DNA of 64,000 nt from Magnolia sinica. Lineage: Eukaryota > Streptophyta > Magnoliopsida > Magnoliales > Magnoliaceae. The translations under genes and the position numbers were made by a program. Position 1 is the first letter of the stretch, and every line of letters begins with the position of its first letter. Shown here piece after piece: positions 46,972 to 59,195 of the stretch. The notes beneath the pieces were generated by a model. The model made no database searches and was not told the origin of the DNA. It was given only the letters and a program-made list of their open reading frames with translations. Location of the stretch: positions 66,100,001-66,164,000 of the forward strand of contig NC_080586.1 in assembly GCF_029962835.1 (NCBI RefSeq), given 5' to 3'.

Positions 46972-47584
46972 GAGAGAAACTTTGATACTCTGACAAAATA
47001 TGATGGATGATGCACAGTCACTTCAAAATAACTTAGATATTGCTTACACGACAAACAAGTAAGTCTAAATTATTTTTCCAACAATAAATGCGTCATGGGC
47101 TATAACATATGATATATTTGATTATTTGACTATAGATAGGTGGACATTTATTGGATGAGTAAAAGTAAAAATATCCAATGGTTTTATTTGAACGAATAAG
47201 TGTCCACGAATTAGAGATTAGGGTCATTCAAACAATCTGATTTAATGAGTGAATTGGTTCCAAATTTTATTTAATTTAGTTTGTGTTAATGTATTCTACG
47301 CGTACATTTTTTGAGTGCATGTCTACCAAGGTTCCTACGGTGCCTGAGTATTTTATAACTACCCCTTTCCTGTTCTGACAGGGAATGCAAGCTTTTGATT
47401 TCGGAGTCTTCTGATTACCTGGCATGGTGGTTGGTTGACACGCATTATAAAACTGAGCTGATTAGGTGTGTTACCTGGCTAAAGTTTACCAGAGCTCACA
47501 TTGATGATTTTCTGAATATCAATCCTCTCCATCCATTTTTTACCGGTCAGGGTAACACCGTTAACAGCTTAATCCATCTCCTGT

Positions 47585-47587
<3 letters not shown>
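46972..47587. other. Intergenic DNA with one unexplained short frame
   Basis: Mostly AT-rich. From about 47360 the base composition changes to less AT. 'cccctttcctgttctgacag' resembles a plant intron acceptor, and a 63-residue open frame follows (47395-47586, no ATG start). The frame ends just before the (TA)n run. I do not recognise it; it could be an exon-like fragment or chance. Confidence 0.35.

Positions 47588-47674
<87 letters not shown>
47588..47674. repeat. (TA)n microsatellite, about 43 units
   Basis: Uninterrupted alternating AT over 87 bases. Confidence 0.98.
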
Positions 47675-47675
<1 letters not shown>

Positions 47676-48840
47676 CTCGGCCGCGCACCAATTCACAAGG
47701 AACACGTGCCAACCTTTTGGAGAACTCATCATACATGATGCGACTCTAAAATCTGAACGGTCCACGTGAAGCAGCACCTCATGAAACCCCCTAGGGCCAA
47801 TTTTTACCTTGATCGAAAGCTTTTGTAGGCCATGAAAAATGAAAACAGTTTCCTCCCTTGATTTGCATTTCTCTTAGATATGGCCCACCAAAATTTTATA
47901 TCAGGGTAAAAATTTATCCCTTGGAGTTTCATGGGATTCCACATCACATAGGCTGCTTGGATTATACGCCCATGACACATGTGCAAAGGTGCGCTGGTGT
48001 GCATTCTCTCTCCCTCTATATGTATAATATTCCGTGGTGCTGACTTTAGTCTTTCTCTTTTATTTTTTACCTTAATTTTTTCCATTCACGAGTACCTTTT
48101 TTCATTTTTTTAGGATGAAGATGGCCATCTACTACAACTACTACTCGTACAGCGGGCTCTTATATCAGGAGGAGAAAGATTTTTAGAAAAAGTGGGGTGG
48201 CCCACAAAAAATAAGGATTTAACCAACTCCTTAGCCAATTTGATCCGTTCATTTTAATTGGACAACCCTGAATCCATAGAAGAATTTTTTCACTTTTCTA
48301 TTTGAAAATCTCTATGACTCACAACTATACTAATGTTGTGCATTAATTCTAAACGGTTTCCTCTCATGTGGTCCATTTATGATGAATTTTGCCCTCAAAT
48401 TTAGATCAATATCATGAAATTAAAATCTCTTACATGTGAACGGATTGGATTTGCTTTATGACAATCCAGTGAGCCCCACATAAGATGTGGTTGGATTCAA
48501 AATGTGGGACCCTTGCTGCACGAGTGCCATTTGGTCGTTTCCTTTTTCTTCTTCATTTTTTTCACTTCCTTAAAACACACAAATCTGAAGCTTGTTTGAT
48601 GGTTGTTAGTTGTATGGTTGGACATTATAATCTTCGGGCGACGACGAAAAACTTCGGACAAGCTCCCGTGAAGGCTCGATGAAACTCAAAACACTCTCCG
48701 GACAGAAAACCATGGTGTTTTTTGAAGTTTTCTGGCCATAATCTATGACGTAAAAGTTATGGTGACCAAAGGTAAGTTTTTTTAGTTTTGTTTTTATTGT
48801 AAAAGAGAGGAGGGTGTGGTGGTTTCCTTTATATTTGTTT
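47675..48840. other. Intergenic DNA, no gene seen
   Basis: It includes 'gatatggcccaccaaaattt'-type and 'gagccccacataagatgtgg' modules of the sort found in the non-autonomous elements here. A stretch at 48600-48780 ('ccatggtgttttttgaagtt', then 'ccaaaggtaagttttttt') resembles an exon/intron donor but gives no recognisable protein. Confidence 0.45.
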
Positions 48841-48852
48841 TTGTTTTTTGTC

Positions 48853-48919
48853 TGGTTGGTTATGACCGGTGGGAGTTTGTGAAAGGGAGGGTGTGGTGGT
48901 TCCCTTTATAGTTTTGTGG

Positions 48920-48923
<4 letters not shown>
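48853..48923 (+). repeat. Segment duplicated at 54385-54433
   Basis: 'ggttggttatgaccggtggg' followed by 'agtttgtgaaagggagggtg' matches 'attggttgggtatgaatgat' and 'gagagtttgtgcaaaggagg' at 54385-54425 in the same orientation. A local copy of 'gggtgtggtggtttccttta' (48810-48829) recurs at about 48888-48907. Both places are followed by the 'gatattcac' type array. Confidence 0.65.

Positions 48924-49015
<92 letters not shown>
48924..49015. repeat. (TA)n microsatellite, about 46 units
   Basis: Uninterrupted alternating TA over 92 bases. Confidence 0.98.
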
Positions 49016-49018
<3 letters not shown>

Positions 49019-49253
49019 GGAGCTTTTGAAACAAAGAGGAGTGTGGGGGTCTCATTTTTTATTTGTTTGTGTGAATGGTGGGACTACATGGGCCGTAGAT
49101 GTTCACTGTGGATCGCTGATATTAATAATGGCATGCTTATATTCATAATGGATCATGGATATTAATAGTGGGCTATTGATATTCACTATGGATTGCTGAT
49201 ATTAACAGTGGCCTGTTGATATTCACTATGGACCGCGATATTAACAGTGGACC

Positions 49254-52200
49254 TGTAACGCCCTGAAATTCGGGGGTCGAGCATAACTCAGCTCCCGAGT
49301 TCCAAAACATCACTTATGCAACATATTTAATGATGGATGTATGTTGACTGTATTAGTACATAAAACATGGAATAGATTAAGCCAAAACACAGATATGAAT
49401 CAGGGATAAGTGAATAAAGCAAGCGGAAGACTTATAGAAAAATATGTGTACAAGTGTAAATCCCTGAAGTACATATACAAGCCAGGTCATATGAAAGTGT
49501 TATTTAACAAAATTATAAGTATCAAGTTACATCATTTAAGTTCCCAAAAATAATCCCAGCATCCCGCGCATCAGACTAAGGCTCGCTAGAACCCATCTGA
49601 AAACTGCATATAAGAGAAAGCAGCCTCATCATCATACATCTCCCGCTCTGCCTCAGAAGTCGCATTCACATCTGCAACATCAGACCCTAAGACAGAGTCT
49701 GGTGGGTGTTTAACACCGCCCCAGAAAGTGGGAGTGAGTGATCAACTCAGTGGAACAATAAGGCACTGGTTAACATGTTATCAGTTCAATCAAACAGTAA
49801 TGATAAGGCAAAACGATTAAATAAATCCTAAGTACTCTTGTTAATGCAAGGATGTATGCAATATGATGCGTGCCCTCACGCGTACACCCTCAGCGTCTTC
49901 ATCTTACGTTACGCATGACATCGCCTCAAAGTGCGCCACATCTACAAAGCACATGCAAATGCGGTGCATGGATATGATTACCAAGTTGTTATTAGTACAT
50001 TTCATACAGCAGGATTGGGAAGCTAAGATACCTTCCTCATATCACCATCCAAACAGTGATCCATACTAGGGTTGTCAGTCCTAGGCATCTCATACGATCA
50101 TATGGTTTCAGGTCGTAGCAAAGGGCTCGTTACCAATCAATGCACGCCTTTCATACATTTACTACCACAGTTCGGCTCATCACCTCCTTGCGGTATCCAG
50201 GTATGCTCGAGGTCACTACAAAGGGCTCGTCACTAATCAATGTAGGCCGACAGCACGAATATAGTGTCCCATACCACCATAATCGGCCCACGAGTTTAGT
50301 TGCTCACTGGTCACTACGGGGAGGCTCATCACCCCAGCGTGGGCCGACAGCTCGACCACGGTGTCCCATACCACCATGTCCGGCTCATGAGTCTTAGCGG
50401 ATCAAGGTACCATGGTTATTAAGATTTCACTGGTAAGTTCGGTACCCTAGATTCAAGCAGTAGCGTCCATACATGGTGAACATATATTGGACAATTGGGT
50501 TACTTGACGAACTCGACTAGTATGAGCGCACGTTGAATTGAGCGACATAGAGTGCGCAAACACTCCGCGTGGCCAAACCACTGCCGATAACTCTAATACG
50601 GCTCGGGTTCGTCTAATACGTCCTACATGGCGAAAGCAACCTCAACCACGAACATAGGGTCGATTACAGATTTCCTGGACTAATGCATAGTCCCAAACAC
50701 ATTACACTACTATAGATGTTCATATTGAATGTAAAACAGTAAAGGAGCAACAACTCAAATCATGGTACATAGACATTTGAAGAATATCAACTTAACATAA
50801 ATGTAAGCATATGAAATGCTTGAATTTAAATAACATGGAATGTAACTTGCATAAAGGAAATCATGCACATCAATAGGAGTGTTGAGAATCACTTCTCAAC
50901 GCCCGCAGTTAGTGTAATAAGTTACACTTTAGATCATTCATGCATTTCTACAAACACTTAGCATACATGATACAACATACATGACGTGTGTTGGAATACA
51001 TGCATTTAGACAATTCCTTTTACCAAGGAGTTGTCATACATACATCTAGCATACATACATGACAAATAATCATGGCAAACACAAGTGCATATTTTATACG
51101 TATATGGTACTTTATAAATACACATAGAATATATAAATCTCAATATAACGCATGCATATCAGGAAAGTAACGTAAACACAACATTTGACATGTGAAATCT
51201 CATCCATAACAAGAATAAATCACTAACTGGCATTGAAAGCCTTGAAAACCATAACTTATACACTTAAAGTCCGCACCTTAAGCAAGGAAAGAAACATCGA
51301 ACTGATTTAGACGAGTTGTCTTCGTCAACGGCGATAGAATACCCTAAAACAAGGATAGAAATGAGATACAACAACACCAAACTAATCTAAGCTCTAACAC
51401 AGGTTAGGGTTAGGTTAACTTACCCCAAAATGAACTCAGAACCGTCAGAATAACGATTCAAAGTGAAGGTTCAAAGATGAAGAAGAACAAGGAAGAATCC
51501 AAGATGATTCACCAACTTATCTCTCTCACTATCTCTCTCTTTTCCACTCTCTTTCCAAGCTAGGGTTAGAGAAAATTCGTTTGGAGAAGAGAGCTAGGGT
51601 TTAAGGACTATAAATAGGCCTCAAATTGATGAAAATAACCCCAGGGTCAAGGTATACTTAAAGTATAACCAAAACCTGCCTTTTACGATCCAACGAAGCA
51701 CTTCTGGTGGGCCTATAACCACGAAAGGTCGGACTTAAGCTCATTGACCATGGATCTAGGTCAAGCTGAGTTTTTATACCGACCGGCTCTTCAGATCAGC
51801 CGTGGGGGACCACACTCAATTCAACGGTCATGGAATCTCGATTAGGTCCACAAGCACTAGGATATGCCTGGGCCACCTTCCCTGATCAGAGGGTGAAATT
51901 GGGTCAGAATCCAACGGTCAGATAGCTTAAAATCGTCGCGTAAGCAACACGACTCAGATTTCATAAAAACTTATTAAATATCCAACCGTTCTCACACTCT
52001 TCACTCCGAACTCAATTAAATCGACCCAGAACATCAGATGGACTTGATTTTCGAGGTGATGGTCAAGCCCAACATGGTGACCGCAATAGCCTAAGATCAT
52101 CGCTATCGAACTTTCGACGCGTGGTCCAGGTCCGATCCAAAACTTTCAAAAATTTCCCAGAACAACTGGATTTAGCGATGGATCCCAGATTTCAGAGTAA

Positions 52201-52351
52201 TGTAGCGCTAACTAATATACAATTTTTGAGCCATGCAGATACAATTTAAAGTGATTGATGCGAATTTCACAAGCAATCGAGTATAGCGCTAATTACCCCA
52301 AAAACAACTGCTTAAGGAAAGATTAGCACAAAAATTTCCAAGGTTGTTACA
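49254..52351 (-). mobile_element. Family-A solo LTR (copy A2)
   Basis: A 3,098-bp element starts TGTAACGCCCTG and ends AAGGTTGTTACA, with a perfect 5-bp duplication GGACC at 49249-49253 and 52352-52356. It is collinear with A1, including 'gtgggagtgagtgatcaact' at 49729-49748 and 'cgtgggccgacagctc' near 50338. On the minus strand a TATTTATAG-like box lies near 51607-51617 upstream of 'aaaccctagc'. It inserted into the array of 38-bp units. No coding region. Confidence 0.95.
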
Positions 52352-52507
52352 GGACCGTTGATATTAACAATGGCCCGCTAATATTCACCGTGGACCGTGG
52401 ATAATAACAGTTAATCGTTGATATTCACTATGGACCGCTTATATTAATAGTGGCCCATTGATATTCACTGTGGATGCTAATATTAACAGTAGCCCACTGA
52501 TATTCAT

Positions 52508-53102
52508 TAGAGGTGTACACGAACCGAGCTAGCTCGGCTAGCTCGACTCGACTTGAAAAAGCTCGATTCGAAGCTGAGTTCGAGCCGAGTCGAGCTGATT
52601 TTTTGAGCTCAAAAATGAGTTCGACCCATGTTCGAGTTGGCCCCAACTTGACTCAACTCTGATCGAACCCAGCTCGAATCGAACTCGGATTGAACTAGTT
52701 CAGTGACTCAATTACTTTGATATTGATGTTGCTCACCAATTGTTTGATGAAATGACTCAAAGAAGTGTGGCTTATGGCAAAGAAGGTATGTATATGAAAC
52801 CAACACCCTTTTTTTTCTTGATTTTTATGTTGCTTAATAGGTGTTTGATAAAATACCTATAAAACCATTGCTATTGTCTCAAATATAGTGAGATTTTGAA
52901 GGTGTAGTCCAGGTGTTTGTGAAAATGCTGCAATGGTGAACTCGGCTTGATCTTGGCTCGAACTTGGCTTGAACTAGCCCGAGCTGTTGACTGAACTGAG
53001 CCGAGCTGGCTAGTCAAGCTCGAGGACCGAGCTGAGCCGAGTTCGAGGTGAGGTCAACTAATGGCCGAGCCGAGTTGAGTTGAGGCCAGCTCGACACCCC
53101 TA
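52508..53102. mobile_element. hAT-like MITE with AGCTCGA-rich interior
   Basis: A 595-bp element with ends TAGAGGTGTACACGAACC and GCTCGACACCCCTA is flanked by ATATTCAT (52500-52507) and ATATTTAC (53103-53110), a 6/8 match with only C/T differences. The two ends carry GAGCCGAG/CTCGGCTC-rich subterminal DNA in inverted order. The middle is AT-rich and includes a duplicated 'tgtttgatgaaatgactca' / 'tgtttgataaaatacctat' block. No transposase. Confidence 0.85.
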
Positions 53103-53390
53103 ATATTTACTATGGATCGCAGATATTAACAATGGACTGCTAATATTCACTATGAACCACATATGTTGATAGTGGACCACTAATATTCACTATGGACCAC
53201 TGATATTAATAATGGTTTGCTGATATTCATTATGGACCGTGGATATTAACAGTGGACCGTTGATATTCATTATGGACCACAAATATTTACAATGAATATC
53301 CGCGGTCCACAATGAATATCCATGGTCCTCAATGAACATCCGCGGTCCACAATGAATATTTACGATCTATAGTAAATATGCACTATATAT

Positions 53391-54384
53391 AGTGTCTTTA
53401 GATGAATTGGTATGATTACATTTAAATCTAATATTGTCTTTCATGCACTACAATATCTTTTTGCGAGGTAGAATCCTTTCATGTACTACAGAATCACATG
53501 CATTACATGTCTTGTAGACCATCGAGCCTCCTTATTCCCATCCTTTCGGCTTATCTAATCTTCTTGAAGAAATTAATCTCTTTTGTTATGGCTTCTGATG
53601 CTGTTCGCAGGGCCAATATTTTCGTGATTTCTTTCTTTGAGTTAGATCTGTTGACTATATGTCTTACGAGAAGAGATGGAGAGATTGTTGCACATCTCCA
53701 AGAACTCTAACCCTTTGATACTACAAACACTCTTGTGTGTGAAATAGTCATCGTTTTACGACTGGTTCAACCCATTCTCGGGGAATTCCGCAAGGTCTAA
53801 CACTTTTATGTTCTAATGACATAATGGCATCAAAATCATTGAGCTCATCAAGAACAACCAAGACAAATGTAAGATAAAAGTAATACTAACCAAGCCACTT
53901 TAGATACCCTTTGCATGCAATACCATATTGCCCTTCACTCTATCAAACAGTTCTCTAGTCTTGAGAATAGATTGGGACATCAAATCAGAAGAGAACATTG
54001 TCTTGCATAACTGAAAGATCGTCTTCATAGAGTCAAAATATTACTTCAAGTGGCCCAATACGTAGCACTATTGACAACTAAAAGTTTGGAAGATGCTGAA
54101 ATACTCAGACCATGGGGAAATAGCTCCTTGTGATAAATACTTACCCTCTATGAGTAGAAAGATGTTGAAACAGTTTCGTAGTGGGAGAATTTATCCGGGA
54201 CTGCTGCAACCTTGACCAACTGCACCTCTCGATATGAGTTGGAGCGAAATTGGCCAAATCAAGATATTAAGAAATCGTTTCTTTTATATGTGTAGCCTTT
54301 CAAATTTTATATTTTTAATAAAGAAAGTCAACTTTCAGCCCTTCTACTTTATTGACGTCATACATTATAGTTTTTTTTTAATAA
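53391..54384. other. Spacer with possible gene-fragment DNA between arrays
   Basis: The sequence between the two arrays has more even composition than its surroundings. On the plus strand, 53498-53710 is open for 70 residues with the segment RRANIFVISFFELDLLTICL. On the minus strand, about 53880-54030, a frame reads TIFQLCKTMFSSDLMSQSIL, then ELFDRVKGNMVLHAKG, followed by GGTATCT, which could be a splice donor. I recognise neither, and the two cannot both be real. It may be DNA captured by a transposon; no function is proposed. Confidence 0.3.
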
Positions 54385-55165
54385 ATTGGTTGGGTATGAA
54401 TGATGAGAGTTTGTGCAAAGGAGGATGGTGTAGAAGAATGTTGTAATGGATGAATTTTTGTAATAGAAGATTATTTTAATGGATGATTTTTTTTATAATG
54501 GAAGAATATTGTAATGGATGATTTTTTGTAATAGAAGAATATTAAGATGGTAGAATGTTATATTGGATGAATTTTGTAATAGAAGAATATTGAAATTGAT
54601 GAATGTCATATGGTGGATCACCGATATTCATTACGGATCGCTGATATTCACTATGTATCATTGATATTCACCAAGGATCATAGATACCTAGTGTGGATGA
54701 CTGATATAATTGGCGATCCAAGGTAAATGTCAGCGATCCACTTTACAACATACATCTATTATAGCATTCTTCTATGTCAACATTCATCTATTCATCACAT
54801 CCATAAAGTATTATAAAGTGGGGCATATATATTAAAATACAATTGTAAAGGATGAATTTATAATGGAAGAATGTGCTAATGGATGAATTTTGTAATGAAA
54901 GAATATTGTAATAAATTAATGTAATGAATATTGTGATGGATAAATTTTTGTAATGGAAGAATATTGTAATGGATGAATGTTGTATGGTGGATTGTTGATA
55001 TTCACTGTGGATCACTGATATTCATTGTGGATTGTCGATATTCATTGTGGATCGCCGATATTCAGTGCGGCTTACCGATATTCACTATGGATCGCCTATA
55101 TTTACTGTGGATCATCGATATTTTCACTGTAGATCGCCGACAATCGTTATGGGTCACCAATCCCA
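54385..55165. repeat. AT-rich and 'gatattcac' arrays, second block
   Basis: 54430-54980 is built from 'aatggaagaatattgtaatg' plus 'gatgaattttt' units, with a part in inverted orientation near 54735-54790 ('acaacatacatctattatag'). 54605-54720 and 54985-55165 repeat 'gatattcactatggatcgc' units like those at 49095-53282. The block copies the order of 48853-49253 (a 'gttggttatga' segment then the array) in the same orientation. Confidence 0.75.
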
Positions 55166-56192
55166 CAAAAACAACCATAACTCCCTGATTACAAGTCTGA
55201 GTTGGGTAATAAAGTTGTTACAATCACGGCATGGACATAACACATACATCATGGTAGGGCCCATAGAACTTGGTGATGTCAATAGACCACTGAGGTCACA
55301 CCATACAATCCGCTTTCATGTAACCCGTGTAACTGTCTAAATAATGGGGCCTTTGAGGGTAACTTTGCTACATTTTAATGAAATGATTCTATCCAGCGAC
55401 TAATAGACATTTGTTGGTTGCATTTGTGTTGCTTACTCTTTTCCATTTCAAGCTCTTGGTCATCCATTAGGCTAACTTAACAAAGAGACCGGTGATGTGT
55501 AATCTTTGGCCTATGATCCATCTAATAGCTTTGATTCGTACTCAAAATCAAAATTGGGCCCAAATTGTGTTTGGCTAAAATTTAGTTATTCGTGCGATAT
55601 GTGTGTGTTGAGTGTGCGACAGTCGAATGTGGCTCAAATTGAACCGATGCCTTGTGATCCCAGTAGTTGAAATAAACCGATTAAGATCGGATTTATATAG
55701 ATTGGTTGTCTATCTAACCACTGATTGTGCAGAATCAAGCTATTGGCGAACGAGAGGGTCATCCATTTAATGAGTTCTTTTTTCCTTTAGAAAAAGACTT
55801 TTAATTAAGCGAGTGATAACTTACACTATTAAATAATAACACAATATAACTTAAAAGAAATAAACTACATTGAAATTATTAAAATTAATAATGTAAATGT
55901 AACTACAATTGGCTAAAGAGGAAAATAAGAAAATAAAAAATGATAACTAATGACAATTAATTTATCATCTGGTAAAATACTAGACTTTATAGACAAAAAG
56001 GTCACTGAGCACGAATACTAGATCGCTTGCTTAGTTGCTCCCTGATAAGATGGTAATTGGAAATAACATTTCGTTCATGGTTAGCCTTTGTTATGTAAGA
56101 TATTCATGGTTTGCGGGACGGGTGGTCGTCCGTTTGTCTCTTGGCTAGCTTCGTAGCAAAGTGGTCGTTGGAGATGATCACGTGCTCATTAT
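55166..56192. other. Intergenic AT-rich DNA, no gene seen
   Basis: It starts with a 'cataacacatacatcatggt' module, then unique-looking sequence with short frames only. An A-rich stretch lies at 55800-55970. Confidence 0.5.
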
Positions 56193-57850
56193 TGTCACAC
56201 CCTGAACTTTTTGATACTCGGGTATCAAAAGTCCTCGGTGTTACACGATATTGAATTTTAAATTGGACCATAACACCATTATACATGATATTGAACTTCA
56301 AAACACCTATTTTTAAAAATGCAATCGTGGTGAAACTTTATGCAATGACTTGAGAGTACAGCTGAGTTGTACATTATCAATTTTGGGTCCTAACTCACAA
56401 GATCCACTGTCCATCAGATTTCACATCATATAAATTGAATGATCTTCTTGAAAATCATGCAACAACCCCCTTCACAATCCACGATCGATCTGCAACAAAT
56501 CTATCGGTGTACACCGTGCATTAAGACATTTGAACTCATTTCCGAAGTTAACGGATCTATTAGGAAGAATCCTACTCGATCTCCACTTTTCCAAAGTTAA
56601 AAAAGAGGCCTAGTGAATGCGTGTGCATATAACTTTATGCATCTTCATAGGGAAATATCATGATCTGACCATTAATTTAGAAGATTAATCTTACATCTAC
56701 ACCTTATTGCCCTAGAAACTCAGTGAACTCCTATATGTGTTTCTAACGACGATCCAACCGTTGATTTCTGGTTCAAATCATTTTAGCCATCTGATTAAGA
56801 ATGATTAATTAGAATAAACTTTTAACAAATCCAAATCACACAATAGATGAACCACTAAATGGTTTAACCATAGATCAACCTACGACCCAACTTAGAGTGA
56901 TCTCACATGCAGATCAATTCACATGTGTCAGCTGGCACGTGTGTATTACAAATTTGAAAACATGTAAACACTGAGTTTGCTTTAATTCCAATGTGCGAAA
57001 CAACTTGGAATGGATATTTTTATATTTTTCTCAAAATTTACAAATCTAACCCCTTCAAATAATTAAATCCTAACCGTCCAGTGGAGTGATATGAATAATC
57101 TGAAGCAGTGGGATCCACTGGATGGTCCAAACAATTTATCAAATATCACCCATGAAGATTTTAACTGTAGACATATTCCTCCAACTTTTCCTGTTGTGCG
57201 GCCCACATGAGCTTTAGATTTGCCTCATCTTTAAAGTCATGCCCTAACATGATCTTGCAAAACTGGTGAATGGAGTGGATTTTCTCACAAACATCACAGT
57301 GATCCCCACCTAATCCAGAAGACAATCAGCATTCGCAAGCCTGTTTTAAACAAAAACTTTCATTTTTGTATCGTCTTTGGAGAAGGATTCATTTTTTAAT
57401 CCAAGAGAATGATTCTCATAAAACCCTCGCCGTTAACACAAGTAATCAAAGCCGTTGAACCATATTAGCTTGGATTATGTTTTAAAAAAATAAGCATGAT
57501 GCATTCTTCCTTTTCGACTCGCTCGGACGAAAACTCCAAAAGTGCAAACAAAGTAAAATCCCTACCATTTAATTAGTGGGGTCCACTTCCATCTCCATCT
57601 TTAAAATCCATTCGAAGAGGACCATATTTGAACCATTTCTTATGCCGTTTTTCACACAACAACGTTTGTCCATCCGAAGTGAGAATTCTCGTGAACCACC
57701 AGCCAAATGTGTGTAAAGCTCTGATTTCTTGCATTCAGAAGCTTCACATGGCAAATATAGACCATCAACAAGAGTTAACTTGAAGAAAAACATAACCATC
57801 TCAAATCTTCCATGAAAGGCCTTCATATTCTCCACCAAGAACCTCCAACT
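56193..57850. mobile_element. Possible LTR, one terminus only
   Basis: TGTCACACCCTGAACTTTTT at 56193 is a typical gypsy LTR terminus (either a start, or an end GGGTGTGACA on the minus strand). An inverted box 'gatactcgggtatc' follows. No partner terminus or TSD was found. At 57120-57310 there are 'tggatggtcc' and 'gcggcccacatgagctt' modules. The 89-residue minus-strand frame at 57569-57838 shows no recognisable domain. Confidence 0.3.
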
Positions 57851-58071
57851 GTAGGATTGTCAACACTCAAAAAAACTTTCTATTAGGTTGTCCATTGGGC
57901 GTCTGGGTCGAACCGTCTTATGGTTGCATGAGTCTAATGCTAGATCTATATATATTTGTTGTGATAGACATATAAATATAGCTTACTTAGATTTCTGATG
58001 TGACAAGATCTGGATACCCAGCAAGCCACAGAGCATGTCTTTCGCAAACCTAGAAAATATTGTATGCTCAG

Positions 58072-58335
58072 TTGATATGGGCGATAGCATATGAAAGCCC
58101 AAATCTAAAGTCCATCTAGATCCAGTGAAACCCATAGCTAAGACCTCCATACCCGAACCTTACAAAGGAGTTGAGAAGAGAAGGTTAATGATTTTAGGCG
58201 CTTGGTTGATATAGGTAATAACATATGAAGGCCCAGATCTTAAGTCGATCCAGATCTAATGAAACCCATAGATAAAACCTCCATACTCGAACCTCGCAGA
58301 GGGATTTAGAAGAAAAGCTAATAATTATACTTATA
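58072..58335. repeat. Two-copy tandem duplication, 134-bp unit
   Basis: 'ttgatatgggcgatagcata' at 58072 recurs as 'ttgatataggtaataacata' at 58206. Following blocks match: 'tgaaacccatagctaagacc' against 'tgaaacccatagataaaacc', and 'tccatacccgaacc' against 'tccatactcgaacc'. The copies are about 80% alike by eye. Confidence 0.85.
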
Positions 58336-59054
58336 TCGTTCATCACCCCTCAGGCAACATGCTCATGTCCTAAGAAGTTGAGCCCCGAGGGTGTGTACTT
58401 GGTTTGCAATAACTCGAGTGACTCATGAATTGATCTGCGCTATGGATACCGAGTAAGGGCCTTGATTATAGAAAATGAAGATGTTAGATACTCTTTTACC
58501 ACCCATGTAAAAAATGGTCTCTAATTACTTTGCCAAGCTGTACTCTTTCAAAAGGGGTTTCAAAGAACTTCTAGTGAAATGCTAAGCTTTAGATGTCAAA
58601 ACTACAAAATATAAACTCAAAAAAAAATGATAACAATAGAAAAATGGTTTTCGATAAAAGTATGAAAAAGAAAAAGAACATAGAGTTTTCGGTCACTCAT
58701 TTAAGTCACGTATTTTGATACAAAAGATCCTCAAAAGAGGCAACTGTAGAGCATACTTTACGTGATGTCAGAGCAGAGCCTACTACCTCAGGTGTTTAAA
58801 GCAGTGAGGTTGAAATATATAGACTGGAAAAGGATAGATCGAGAATATGACTTTGGCTTTGAAGTTGAAATATAATAGAAGAGATCGAGGGAATGGAGAG
58901 TCAGAGTCCCTGTCTCTATCTCAGAATCTTATAAACATAATTCTCTTCAGGCTTTGGGGCTCTCTTTTGTGGGTAGTTGTGAGGGTGAAACTTACTTTTA
59001 TAAGCATTTTCAGAGGGACACATGGCTAGAATTTAAATAGGTATAGTTTTGTTG
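58336..59054. other. Intergenic DNA, no gene seen
   Basis: It looks like part of an old LTR retrotransposon by texture ('aacatgctcatgtcctaaga', 'gagttttcggtcactc'), but no domain or terminus can be shown. Confidence 0.4.
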
Positions 59055-59195
59055 AGCCGTAGCTTCATTTAAAAGCAAGGCTCGTGCAAACCGAATCAGA
59101 GTGTAAATCATGGAATGGTTTAGCACACTATTTGCACCATAGCTTTATCTGAAAGTGAGGCTTGTGCAAGCCAAACAAGAGTGTAAATTGGGGTA
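59055..59195. repeat. Two-copy tandem duplication, ~81-bp unit
   Basis: 'gccgtagcttcatttaaaag' then 'caaggctcgtgcaaaccgaa' recurs as 'accatagctttatctgaaag' then 'tgaggcttgtgcaagccaaa', each followed by 'gagtgtaaat'. Confidence 0.85.

Larger units (their letters stand above)
49095..53390. repeat. ~38-bp 'GATATTCACTATGGACCGC' array, split by two insertions
   Basis: Units alternate 'ctgatattcactatggacc' and 'gcggatattaacagtggccc'. They occupy 49095-49253, 52352-52507 and 53103-53282. The family-A solo LTR (49254-52351) and a hAT-like element (52508-53102) lie between these blocks. From about 53283 the unit appears in inverted orientation ('aatgaatatccgcggtccac') to about 53390, so the array contains an internal inversion. 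A related array is at 54605-55165. Confidence 0.9.

Noticed and set aside
57569..57838. 89-residue minus-strand frame
   Set aside because: It starts with ATG but has no recognisable domain, no upstream exon or promoter, and lies in probable LTR-like sequence.
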